A DNA stretch of 64,000 bases, taken from positions 186,001 to 250,000 of the forward strand of contig WBVU01000011.1 of the NCBI GenBank assembly GCA_009192285.1, in the 5' to 3' direction. The notes beneath the pieces were generated by a model, which saw nothing but the letters and a program-made list of their open reading frames with translations, made no database searches and was not told the origin of the DNA. This DNA comes from Morchella semilibera. Its lineage: Eukaryota > Ascomycota > Pezizomycetes > Pezizales > Morchellaceae. Positions within the stretch are counted from its first letter, which is position 1. Every line of letters starts with the position of its first letter. A program made the translations under genes and the position numbers. Positions 38,968 through 54,331 of the stretch are shown piece after piece.

Positions 38968-42991
<4,024 letters not shown>

Positions 42992-43036
42992 CTCCGAGTC
43001 GGGGAGTGAGGCTCTGCTCTCTCTACTTTTGACCAT

Positions 43037-44089
43037 GTCTACTTCTTCTCGCGCGCTTTCCTCTCCTGGGTAGTATATATTGGGATTTATAAAAATTGGC
43101 TTGTGCGAATGTTGATAGGTGGGTTCGCAAGTAGATAATTGGCAGGTTGGTGTTGAGAGGAGGTATGGTGAGGGAAGAGAAGGCAGGCAAGGGAAACCCA
43201 CTGTACCCAGGGCACACTATACTACATGCACTTCTACAGAGAATCCAAGCGCGTCGCCGAAAGATTATTTCCCACGCGAAATCCACCCCAGCCAAGCCTT
43301 TTTTGTCTCGCTTACTCATCACGCTCTGAAGGTGGCGCTAGGATGCCTCAAGTAGGTCATTAGATAATGACATCGACATCGACGCCGAGAACCCTTTTAA
43401 CCGCTAGTTTCCTGCTGCTTCATCTGGTATCACTCAAGTTTCCTCGGCCTCTCGGGGGCTCTCTGGGCTCTTCGGGACTGTGGATCCTACCCAAGGAAAG
43501 TCAATCATCGGACAGCCAGGATTACCCTACTGGTTCAACCTACTTTATCGACCTGCAGGCGTCACTGGACCTGACTGGACCTGACTGACACACCATCGAC
43601 TGCATTCGTTCTCTGTCTTTTGGCTGTCTGTTTGTCCAACCTCTGATCTCCAGTTGATCATCATCCTTGGACGTTCTTTGGTTTGGTGTCGTCGTCCAGT
43701 GCCACAAGGTTCGCCTCCTTCTATTTGTGTGTTTTTTTGGTTACTACTTTCTTGCCTAATACCTCGTCCATTCGATTTAAACCACCAGTAAACTTCACCA
43801 CGACTCTCATTTTTTTCTGCCACCTAATCTCATCGGGGCGCTAGTGTAGCCACTCCTTCTCTCGTTTGATATCATCTTAGTCCTCTCAATTTCCACCCAC
43901 CTTTCTCATCACGACCCCACACCCCTCTCATTCTCATCTTCCTCAACCACCACCACATCACACCACATCGCTGCACAGTGTTAATATCTCATCAATAGAG
44001 TGTTTCGGTAAAACGCTTCATACCGTCTCGGATACGATTTTGGGGAATTGTGTTTGCTTCCTCGACCATCAAAAGAACCCTTTGCCTAA
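43037..44089. other. Shared upstream region of ISWI and HAPSTR1-like genes
   Basis: About 1 kb. Strongly pyrimidine-rich on the plus strand from 43860 to 43980, typical of a fungal promoter before the plus-strand gene. A TGGACCTGAC direct repeat lies at 43566-43586. Confidence 0.6.
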
Positions 44090-44935
44090 ATGGATTTGAC
44101 GTCCCTCTCTTCGACCCTCCCCCGCAGCAACCCCTCCAACGAAGACCCTGACCAGCTTTCTTCAACCTTGTTACTAGCTGCGTTCAAACAAACAGCCCTC
44201 TCGGTTACAACTCTCTACAAGACTGCTGCAAATGAGGCAGAACGCTCACGCCGTGAAGGGAGGGCTGAAGGTTACCAGGATTGCATCGATGACCTATTGC
44301 TATTCGTAGAGAAGGTTGAGGGACGGTGTGATAAAAACACATTAGAGACGATGCGTCAGTGGGCACTATCGAGGCGAAGGAAAGCCGGAGGCACCAGCAA
44401 GCCCAAGCCCAGACGCGAGGACCGGGAGGAAAGCATCGACAGCGAGGAACTTCCTACCATCGATAATAACGCCGAATCTGCCTCTCCGCAACCTCAACAG
44501 CAAAACAGTCCACCATCGCCACAACAACAACATTCAGTAGACAACCCGCCACCAAAGCATATAAAATCACAGACGAGCGACATTCTTCAACAAACTCCGG
44601 TGTTTAGCTTCCGTGCCGATGTGGACCTACCACGACACGTGCCCTCACAGCCACGCTTCGACAACAACAACTTTGAAGAACTACCCGACTCAGAACTATA
44701 TTCGCCGCCCACATCTCCAACGCTATCAGCCCATAATCCGACCATCTTTCAGAACCGAAGTGGCTCTAATACCGCCAACCCCCCGGCCTTTCGCCTTGGA
44801 AGTCCCACATCTACTGGGAGGCACTCACAACAACGTACCGGGAATAAGAGAAGGATTGGAAGCATGGCGGATTTCTTTGATTTTCCAGGAGTTGAAAAGA
44901 TGCAATTCGAAAGCAAGAGGAGACGGCACCAGTAG
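44090..44935 (+). CDS. HAPSTR1/TAPR1-like family protein
   Basis: Single exon, 281 residues. The block LLLAAFKQTALSVTTLYK followed by the pattern GRAEGYQDCIDDLLLFVE (residues about 28-86) matches the core of metazoan HAPSTR1 (C16orf72/TAPR1), where a similar helix pair occurs (PF15251). The middle is disordered and Q/P/S-rich, with SPPSPQQQ-type sequence. The C-terminus has a basic patch (GNKRRIGSMADFFDFPG, then KRRRH), like the nuclear-signal-bearing C-terminus of the animal protein. In animals HAPSTR1 works with the E3 ligase HUWE1 in stress responses; a partner role with a fungal HECT ligase is inference. Divergent from ISWI; the start is the only suitable ATG, after a TC-rich leader. Confidence 0.75.
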   Translation: MDLTSLSSTLPRSNPSNEDPDQLSSTLLLAAFKQTALSVTTLYKTAANEAERSRREGRAEGYQDCIDDLLLFVEKVEGRCDKNTLETMRQWALSRRRKAGGTSKPKPRREDREESIDSEELPTIDNNAESASPQPQQQNSPPSPQQQHSVDNPPPKHIKSQTSDILQQTPVFSFRADVDLPRHVPSQPRFDNNNFEELPDSELYSPPTSPTLSAHNPTIFQNRSGSNTANPPAFRLGSPTSTGRHSQQRTGNKRRIGSMADFFDFPGVEKMQFESKRRRHQ

Positions 44936-47722
44936 TCTATCGGATGTATAGTTTCAGGCTACGAAAATAGATACGAGGCCATGGATACAAAGCCAGATAA
45001 TTATACGAAATACACAAAACGATAGGTTCACTTGAATTGATATTGGAGGATGTATGTATATCCGATTTCAGCGTGGCGGCAGGCCGCAAAGAAACGAACT
45101 GGATCATTGTCTATTTCTTTCTCTTTTCTTCCCTTTTTCTTTTCGTGTTTTTCTTTTTTGTGATGCATGTCATATTTGTTGGGTGCTGGGAGTCGATGGG
45201 TCATTATTATAGATTTGGGGAGGTAGCATCTTGAGAAAAAGGAAAGTTACTTGTTTGTGAGTTGGGCAGAGTGTTTCTTTTTATCATTTTTATCTTTTTC
45301 ATCGCTTCACTCAGACCTAGGGATTATTGTTGCTCTTTAATATCCTTCCTGTTTGTTTTATGTTTTGTTTGTTCAAGGGGACTTAGAAGGGAGCTGGGGG
45401 GGTGTTGTTTACTGCGCTGGCGTTATTTCCTTTCGGTTTTCATAGTAGCTAATCTACGTGGCATATGTATTTCTTTGCCCACGGTTTTTTTTTTTTTTCT
45501 GTTGGTATTTGAGAAGAGGGAATTTTTTTTTCTTTCCTGTTGATTCCATTTTATCCTATCGATTGCGGGGTGTGCGATATTGGTTGAAAGCGGCAACATG
45601 TACGAATTTTCCTTCTAAAAATCGTTATCCATTGAATCCTTAATTCCTTTTTTTCCTTTCTTTTCTCCTCTCCTCCCTCCCCTTACACGCGCGGAGGAGG
45701 AAGAGATGAGCAGCTTTGTGACGATCTGGTAGAAGCAGAGGAAATTCGATTCCTGGCTACATACATACATATTCTAGTCTCCTTACCTCTCTGCACGCAC
45801 GTACGTACCTACATTGGGGAGAAAACTACAAAAACAGCCAAAGGTCCTTGCTTGTCACTCGTGAATTTCTGGGACGTTCAGGTCACCTCCTCCCCCCACA
45901 GCAGTCACTACATAACTAGGACCCACCTCTCTTTTTTTTTTTTTTTTTTCTCTTTCTACCATACCTTCCCCCTGTAGGCGGCTAGGCTGGATGGGGATAA
46001 GCGGTACGATCGCGTGGTGGATGGGCATTGGGCTGGGCTTGGGATCTTAACTTTAAATGAACTGGACTGCAGCGCGCATGGCATGGTGGGGTGCGGTGCG
46101 GTGAGGAGGTTTGCTTTTCCCGAGGGTTGGGGCGTCTTGTGCGAGCGTCCGTCATGGGGTGTCACTCGGGGATCGGGGAATCATGGGGAGTGGGGAGCGG
46201 GGGGCGGGGAGTGGGGTAGGGGCGGGGAAAGGGTGGAGAGGGATTAGTTTTGGGTCTACGATCGTGTTCTTGCGGGGGGGTGCATGTATTTAGGGATAGA
46301 GAGTATAGGAGCTATATTGGATTGGAGCGTTGGTAGTTGATGTGGCGCCTAGCTATATATATGGAAAAAAAAAAAAAAAAAAAAAAAACTAGGCGGTTGT
46401 TACCGGCCTGGCCTGTACTACGTGCAAGAAAGACATGATAGGACAATGCATAGAAACATCTTCAGGAGTGTGGCGGGATATGGTTCTTTCTTCTTGTAGT
46501 TTAATCTGTGGATAAGTGGGGGGGGGGGTGGGTCGGTTCTCTGTGCTTGTATAGATTTCTATGCGCTGAGGCTATGACCAGCTGGATCCTTGGCGCAATG
46601 CCCCCGGGTGTGATCAACTAAATCGTCGTCTAGTGAGACCTGGTAGTGTTTAATAGGAGCGTGGATATTGCCATAGCCTAGGTAGCTGTATATACAAACT
46701 AGCTACTGTCTCCAGATCACCGCTTCAACTCGCCCAAGACACAAAATACACTACGCGACTCCTCGTCCCATTTTGACACTATCCAGTGCGTTCCAGAGTC
46801 TCTACACCATCATCATCGAACTGCCTGCGTGAAATCTTCTAATCCCCCAGGTTACATTAGTGATGTAGCTTGAAACAACGTACTAGCGTACTTTATAAGC
46901 TGGACAGTATAGTGGACACAGGAAGAGCACTGTGCAAAAACATTCAAGGCGTTGGCTTTGGATATACACATCTGTCTAGAGACCATACCAAGCAATGACT
47001 GACAACATTCTAGTGGTGCTACTATAGCATCTAGTCCACTCTAGCACCAGAACACCCAACGAGCTGGGAAGTCTTAGGACCTCTAGTCACCGCGCGCCGC
47101 AAGCTTTACGATCCCAAGTGCAGCAATTCCCGTAAAACACTGACCCGAGGTCCCCCACAGCACAGCCAGGCCTCACCACGCTATCTGTTACCATCCATAC
47201 CCCACAGAGCAGTGACAGTACCGCCGAGTGATAAGTTATGATCCACCGGAAGACATCCCCCGGGACCCGTGATCCAATTAACACTGAATTGTGAAACACC
47301 AAACAATGGCCTCAGTCACGCCATCCCTCCCATAGGTGCCTGTATGATATATTTGCCTCCTTTTTCTTAACAGATACTTCACAGTGATATCCACCCCCAC
47401 CCACTATCCCCAAAGGAGCGTAAGATCTGCGCAGCCAGAGCCGCAACCGTTTTTTTTTCTCCCGCAACCCAAAACTAAAAGCCCATCCGGGCCCACCCCC
47501 CCAGGGGTTCAGTCCAAACCACGATAAACACATCGCGTGGTGGGGGACAGCTGTACCTACAGCCAGACATATTCTCTTTTATATATATAGAAGAGGAACA
47601 AAACACCTTTTTTTTTAAAAAAAAAAAAAAAAAGATAAAGGAGAGAGAGAATCAGCAGCAGCAGCAGCAGCAGCCACACCCACCAGCCATACATACATAC
47701 ATACATACATACATAAATAATA
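44936..47722. other. Intergenic, T- and G-rich, no gene supported
   Basis: About 2.8 kb with many T and G runs, A-runs at 46363-46388 and a CATA microsatellite at 47690-47716. A segment at 47236-47255 resembles part of the MITE interior at 34731-34750. Open frames are low-complexity. I see no domain. Confidence 0.5.
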
Positions 47723-48876
47723 ATGGTCGTGTCGATACGTCTACCCGAGAGCAACAGCAGCTACTCCCGCAAGCGCCGGTACAGCACCCGCTTCTCGCGG
47801 AAGCTCCTAGTTTCCGCCATCGTCGTGGGGATCGTGCTCCTTTTCTGGCTGCTTGGTGGGGAGGACGGCGACGACGATGGGGACGGGGAGTCAATCGCGT
47901 GGGATCTGGGGGAGGTCAAGGGCGGGCTGACGAGCTTGGTCATTGTGACTTGCCATGCGGTGTGGTTGGGTGGGAAGGCTGCTGGAGAGGAGGAGAGCGA
48001 GTGGTGAGCATTCTATCCATACCCCCCCCTCCCCCTTTTGGGGGCACAAGTGGAAGAGCTAATGGTGGTGATGGTGATGGTGGTGGCAGGGCTATCAATG
48101 ATTTCCAGAAGGGCGAGACAAGGACGTTCATTAAACATATCGAGGCCGGTGTTTCAATTGCGTTGCAGAACCCGGAGTCTCTGCTTGTGTTCTCGGGGTA
48201 TGTTCACTGCGAAATAGTTGTTACTCTAAGCTCTACTAACAAGCTATTCCACAGCGGCGAAACCAAAGCTTCCACCGGTCCCCGCAGCGAGGGGAGCAGC
48301 TACTTCGTAAACCCCCCCCCCCCAACCCCTTACCTACCCCCCCCAAATTAAAGCTCCCACTATTAACACCCCTAGAACCTCGCCGCCGCCCGCGACCTCA
48401 TCCCCGCCGACCTCCTGCAGCGCACCACCACAGAGGAAAGCGCAATGGACTCGTACCAGAACGTCCTCTTCTCCATCTCCCGCTTCCACGAAGTGACGGG
48501 GACCTACCCGCAGAGCATCACCGTGGTCTCACACGAGTTCAAGCGCGCGCGGTTCCAGGAGCTGCACCGCGAGGCGATCCGCTTCCCGCAGGCGGCCTTC
48601 ACCTTTGTCGGCATCGACCCGGACTGGAAGGACGAGGCGAACGCGGACAAGGCGTCGATACTTGCGCACGAGGAGGCGACGCGGAGCGCGTGGGCGGCGG
48701 ACCTCTATGCGTGTGTGGAGGACGACGAGCTGCGCATCAAGAGGAAGGGGCGCAATCCGATGAGGAGGTTTGCGGCGTATGCGGTTAGCTGCCCGGAGCT
48801 GGTGGGGCTGTTTAGGTGGTGTGGGATGGACGGCGGGGAGAGACTGTATCCGGGGAGGCTGCCATGGTTGGAGTAG
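47723..48876 (+). CDS. DUF218 domain membrane protein
   Basis: Four exons, 47723-48003, 48090-48197, 48255-48306 and 48376-48876; 942 nt, 313 residues. A basic N-terminus of about 27 residues precedes one membrane helix (about 27-46, KLLVSAIVVGIVLLFWLL), then an acidic linker and a DUF218 (YdcF-like) domain: TSLVIVTCHAVWLGG, LLVFSGGETKA, GPRSEGSSYF, RTTTEESAMDSYQN, ITVVSHEFKRARF and FVGIDPDW. Likely type II orientation in ER or Golgi; fission yeast SPAC57A10.07 is of this kind (from memory). The biochemical function is unknown; the fold binds nucleotide-like ligands in bacterial relatives. Introns 1 and 3 carry long C runs. Transcribed toward RACK1 (convergent). Confidence 0.88.
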
Positions 48877-50055
48877 AGTAAGGGTGGGTTTCTTTTCTCC
48901 ACCCTCTCCTCCTCCCTCTCTTGACTTTGTTTCTTTTGTTGTGTGGGGGTAGTGTATAGTGAGAACATAGAGTTTGTGGACTTTGTAATAGCTAGTTTCC
49001 TTCCTTTCCTTTCCTTCCACCTCTCTTTCCTCTCAGTTCTTTTTTCTTTTACTTCCTCTCTAGATTCTAGGATAGGCGTTCCGGGGCGTAAAAAAAAACA
49101 CACACACTCAACCTTTGTAGGGCGAAGCTACTATTAATATTCTAGATAGATGTATCTTCCATCTTTTTTATCCTCTATTGCTAGCTAGCTAGTTGGAATC
49201 AGTAGTAATAAATAATAATAATAATAATAATAATGCCACATTACATTGGTCCTACAACAGGAATGAGTAAGCTCAGTTACCACCAGACCGGCGTCCCCGT
49301 CGCATTTCGAGAGGGTCCATGTGATGTGCTGGTCCGAATCGGACCGCATATGTTGATTCTGTCCAGCCCAGCGTTTAACATCCCCCCCCCCCTCCCCTCG
49401 ATCATCGTTGGGGGCTCTGGTCATGACTTGCGCGATCCCGACGTCACTGGTTTTTTTTTGGGGGGGAGAGCCTTCTATGGTATGGGCCTCCCCCGGAAGA
49501 AAAAAAAAAGGGGGGGGGGATCTGCGATGCCATACACATATTGTGTGTGAGGAGTTTTATTTATAGCACCCTGGTTTCTGATAACGAGGACGAGTGATAA
49601 TCTATGAAGCAGGTTTAGACGAGTGATTGATTGATACTTCATACGGTTTAGACGAGTGAGATGTTTATGGATAAATAAATAATTGCCAGGGAGGTATCAA
49701 AAGCTTTTTTTATTCACTCCTATGATTGTACATTTACAAAAACAGGTATGCACACACGCCCATATGCCCCTATGAGACTCAACAGTTAAAAATGGAAGGG
49801 AAGAGAAGAAAACAAAAACAAAAACAAAAACAATCCGAACATAAGAGAGAAAAAAAAAAGACCGAAACCTAGATGATCGCAGAAGAGAAGAGGCCCCCAT
49901 TTTTTTTTGTTTTTGTTTCTGAGTGACTTGGCGTTTTTCTTTTTGGTGTTTTAAAAAGTTCGTATTGAAATTTCAATTCACACAAAAAAAAAGGGAAGAG
50001 GAAAAGAAACTGTTTTTATTATTTTCGAGTTACTTTTATTCAACTTCCCCACCAT
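48877..50055. other. Convergent intergenic region
   Basis: 3' flanks of the DUF218 and RACK1 genes. Contains an AAT microsatellite (49207-49233) and three copies of CGAGTGA-type words (49591, 49620, 49653). No gene seen. Confidence 0.55.
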
Positions 50056-51630
50056 CTAAGCCCTGCTCATAACGCCCCAAGCCCTGATGATGTTGTCTGT
50101 GTAGCCGGCGAACAGGGTCTGTCCATCCGCAGACCAGGCCAATGAGACACACTCGGGGTCGCGGCTCTTTGAGCCAGCGGTGACAAACTCGGGCTTGAGC
50201 TCGTCAACCTTGGACTTCTTCTCGAGGTCGAAGACGATGATAGAGCTGGCGGTGGCGGCGCACAGCCAGTAGCGGTTGGGGGAGAAGACGAGAGCGTGGA
50301 TCTCGTCGCCGGCGTTGAGGGAGTAGAGGTGCTTGGACTCGTTGAGGTCCCAGAGCATGGTGGTTCCGTCCTTTCCTCCAGAGGCGCAGAGGGAGCCATC
50401 GGGGGAGATTGTGACAGTGTTGATGTAGCCGGTGTGACCGATGTGATCGGTCTGGATGCGGCAGGAAGCGAGTTCCCATACCTGAAGAGAGGGAGAGAGC
50501 TCAGTTAGTACGGAGAGCTACCAGGGAATTGGTAATGATAGGTATATATAGCGGGGGGAGGAGGGAGTGTATCATCAGTGCTTTGGTGATTGGTTGTCTC
50601 ATGGACCTAGATGGGGTCTCTGAAGTAGCAAATACTATAAGGTGCATAGCATCCTTTGATATCTCCGTCTCTTTTGGGGCAATATCGTGTCACAGGAATC
50701 TTGGCATGTGAGGTGGGGGGGATCAAGGAAAAATACAAACCTTGACCAACTTGTCCCAACCAGCAGAAACAATCACAGGGTTCTGGGGGTTCGGGGAGAA
50801 CCTGACGCAAGAAACCCACTCGGTGTGACCCTTATCGGTGATGGTGAACTTGCAGTCACCAAGAGTGTTCCAGAGCTTGATTGAGCGATCCCTGGATCCG
50901 GAGACGATCTGGCGGTTGTCGGCGGAGAAGGAGACGGAGAGAACGTCACCAGTGTGTCCGACGAAGCGGCGGGTAGTCTGACCGGTGGAGAGTTCCCAGA
51001 GACGGAGGGTCTTGTCCCAGGAAGCGGAAAGAGCGTAGGCACCGTCGGAGGAGATCACCTGTAGTTTCCTGTTAGCAAGAACCCTCCCATAACTACCATG
51101 GTCGGCGGTGGACGTACACAGTCAGAGACAATGTGGGAGTGGCCCTTGAGACTCCTCTTGGGGACACCGAAGCTTCCCTCGTCACGAGTGCTGCAAAAAT
51201 TCATCAGACAACTTTCTGAGAAAGACATCCTCCAGCTGCAGTGGAGACGAGCGAGAAGCGGATATTTCTTACAGGTCCCAGATGATCAAAGTCTTGTCGC
51301 GCGAAGCGGACAAGAGCATATTGGGGTTCTCGAGGGAAGTAGCAAGGGACTATTTCGCTCAGTCTTAGTCAATTATCCGTTCCCATATTACATTATATAT
51401 ATATATATATCATTGAGAGGAGATCTCTTCTTACAGTGACCCAGCCGCTGTGCCCTAAGGTTTAATATCTAAATCAGCATTTTTTTCCAATTCCCAAAAG
51501 ATTTCCCCAGGAGTAGCCAGAATTTCTCAAGCTTAAATAAATCCCCTTCCTCCTCTCTCCTTCCATGAGAACGGCGTTTTTTCATCCTACCTTCAAGGGT
51601 CCCGCGCAAAACCATCTGTTCAGCTATCAT
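50056..51630 (-). CDS. RACK1/Asc1, Gbeta-like 40S-associated WD40 protein
   Basis: Seven-bladed WD40 protein on the 40S head; scaffold for kinases and a regulator of translation (Asc1, CpcB, Cpc2). Six exons: 51591-51630, 51435-51454, 51273-51349, 51118-51190, 50741-51058 and 50056-50481; 954 nt, 317 residues, exactly the family size. Blocks: [100 protein letters not shown] and IIRAWGV at the end. Exon 2 is only 20 nt. The intron between exons 5 and 6 is long (259 nt) and holds a U24 snoRNA, as in the yeast ASC1 intron. An early-exon intron cluster of this kind is usual for fungal RACK1 genes. Confidence 0.97.
50570..50661 (-). ncRNA. C/D box snoRNA U24 (snR24-like) in RACK1 intron
   Basis: The transcript of the minus strand contains ATTTGCTACTTCAGA, the conserved U24 guide next to a D'-like box, and a second block with GAGACAACCAATCACCAAAG before CTGA (D box). 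TATCA and TGATA pair as the terminal stem. The C box position reads AGGATGC, two changes from consensus. U24 guides 2'-O-methylation of two or three neighbouring cytidines of large-subunit rRNA. In yeast, snR24 also sits in the ASC1 intron, which supports both identity and position. Confidence 0.82.
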
Positions 51631-54331
51631 ACCCCGCCAACCGACGTCAGTATATCGTCTCGTCCCATTTCCATCCTCAGCGTCCTAACGGGGGGTGAAA
51701 AAACACACACCACTCATGATGACTTATATAATTGACCGGAAAAGAAGTTGAATAGGGTCGTTAGCCTCGTGGTGGTTTCGTGGGTGGACGTGAGAAATTC
51801 GTTTGCTGACGGGGGGAATCGAAATGTCTCTGCTGGGTGTTGTGTGGGCGTCGCTCGTGCCAAGACAATACCAACTAAGCACGATTGGGCCGTGTGGGTA
51901 GCAGATTAGTGGTGGGCTGTGACTGTCTGGAATTCAGGGCCAACCCTTCTCTATCTTATCAAAAGGATCTATCCTGCTGAGTAAACTGGGATCCCTAACC
52001 CTAAAAACTTGTTTTCACATAATCTCACTCGGGTGCTACTGAGTGTATGCATGACCTTGCTTACAGGGATCACTTGTATCTAAGCCCCAGAAAAGGTAAC
52101 ATTCCAGTTTAGGGGCTGTTTAGAAGGGGAAAGCATATGTAGAAAGCCCTCCAACCATTACATGTGCATAACCGTGACTTCAATTGAGACCTGGCCCCCG
52201 TTTCATGTCTGGGTTAATTACTTCTTACTAAAACTATCCGCGAAACTTTATTTGCCCCGCCGAGGTTATATCTACGGGAAACGTGAAAGGAGAGGGAGAT
52301 CAGGTCGTTGATATACACAAGCAATTTCACGGATTCATGCACTTGCTTGGCTAGGCTAAATGACACCCGTTGTAGTTATGGTACCGATATTTGTTGTACC
52401 TACTCTACGGTATGAAAGTGCAAAGTCGAGCAATCGAGGCGACCGCTGCATCCTACTCTTATTTGCTGCCTAAGTAGCAAGGCCCTGATGACAGTTATTA
52501 AAAATAAACCGGATAAGCAGTATTAGCTCGTACTTGCCCTAGTAGTACTGCGGTAGAATTGCAGTGTGGAGCCCGCAGATAAGAAATTACCACGGATTAC
52601 TATTTACTTTCTTGCGCATCCATTCTCCCTCATCCATAAACATATCCCAGGTTTGCTGTTGCTTTACTTGCTACAAACGGATCCGGCCCCCTTCCGGCGG
52701 CACAGGAGTTGTTACCCTCAGCGGCACGGTTGACTGCGTATCAAATTGTATCGCTACGTAGAAGGGCGCGAGGGCAAACGTGCGAGCGCAAGCGAAAAAA
52801 AAAAAGAAAGGGAAGAAGTCTGTCGCATCCCTCCAGAAAGAGAGACCATAGATAAAGTCTTCCTAGTAACCCGCCCTTCCCGGATAATCATCAAGCAAGA
52901 AAAAAAAACGAGGTCTGTAGCGGTACTTATGTAGGGTATCCCCACCCACATATATGTGCTTTACTCTACATCACAGTGGAGTGGGTACCATGTATAATAA
53001 TCTCAGCGCAGAACGACAAGGTTATGTAGGAGCACATATTGCACATATTGGGATTAGCAGGAGCTGTTGCCCGTATCGTATTTATCGTGCGGCTGAGCTG
53101 ATTGCTGGGCGGGCCAAGCTAACCGTGTTTGGGAGTTTGCAAGCCTCTCAAACGTCTCTCTCAACACCTTTTCCTTCCTTCCACTCACTCCCCCCACCCC
53201 CCGGCTATTTCGTTCCTAACTGTAACGTCCACAGCCCGCGCCCATCCATGATCCATCCATACATTTTTTTTTGTACGACGTCGACGGCTGCGCAGGATAG
53301 ATGTGGCATGGAAGGCCGAACGATAAATGTTGGAAGCACTGGACCGTACATACATGCCCCAGTGGGACATGGAGTAAGTCTGTTTAAGCTGTGGGTGATG
53401 GTGGATGAGTGGCTTGCATCGTGAGTAAGATGTTTACACTTCTCACTGAATTATTACACTGCTTCGCGAGAGAGTGCTGTTGGTTGAGATATGGGGGAGA
53501 GATGAGGAGAACAGTACCCTAGGGTATGTAACTGTACCACCAGGCTGTTATTTGCGAGTAATAAAAAACGTAGTGCTTACATCCTTTTCGCCAGACAATG
53601 CATAACCCCCTCCCCCTACCTCGTGGTTTCTATTTACGAACCCACTACCCACATATTTCAAAAGACCAACTCAATTCAAAAAAAACTAAGCCTTACTCAA
53701 TAGCAATACTGATTTCCCCGTCCTGTGTGTGCTTCCTCCTCACCGGTACCACAACTGTTTCTGATCGTCGATATGTCACTGTAAAGTGGAGAATAGGATG
53801 GAGAACCTAATAACTTGTAGCAGGTAATGGGCATGGGCATGGTCGATGACACCTTTTGTCCTTTTACTACCCCTCTCACCTCTTCCTTTTCCCTTTCCTC
53901 CTTCTTCGCGCCTTTGTTGCTTTTTTGACTCTGTGCGTCCAGTCAGAAGCCGTTGCTGTCATTGTGGCTGGAATAACTATTGGTTGTTCCCTTCCCCCCA
54001 ACGCCGCTGTATCAGTCCACCAGCCTGCTCTACTTGCCTGCCTACTACATAGGGTACATGTACGACACTGGATTTGGTGTGTGTATGACAACCGCAACCA
54101 CCCATCTCTAATCCCGTTGCTCTTTCCCTCTCCCTTCTTCCCTTCTCTCCCTTTTCATTCTCCCTCCGCTACCACAGCGTAATTCTGGACAATACCTTTT
54201 ACTTCCAACCACCACCACCACCACCCCCTCCCCTGCTGCCGCCAACGAGGGGATAGCGAGCGTGCATTGACGATATACGGCCTGGCTCGAGAGCCAGAAT
54301 AAATAAATAAGAAAAATAAGGAGGGAAGATA
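51631..54331. other. Intergenic, RACK1 promoter and upstream of membrane protein
   Basis: About 2.7 kb between divergent genes. ACGTCA/TGACGT-type sequence near 51644 close to the RACK1 start, one TACATGTA (54055), and pyrimidine-rich DNA before 54332. No gene seen. Confidence 0.5.
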
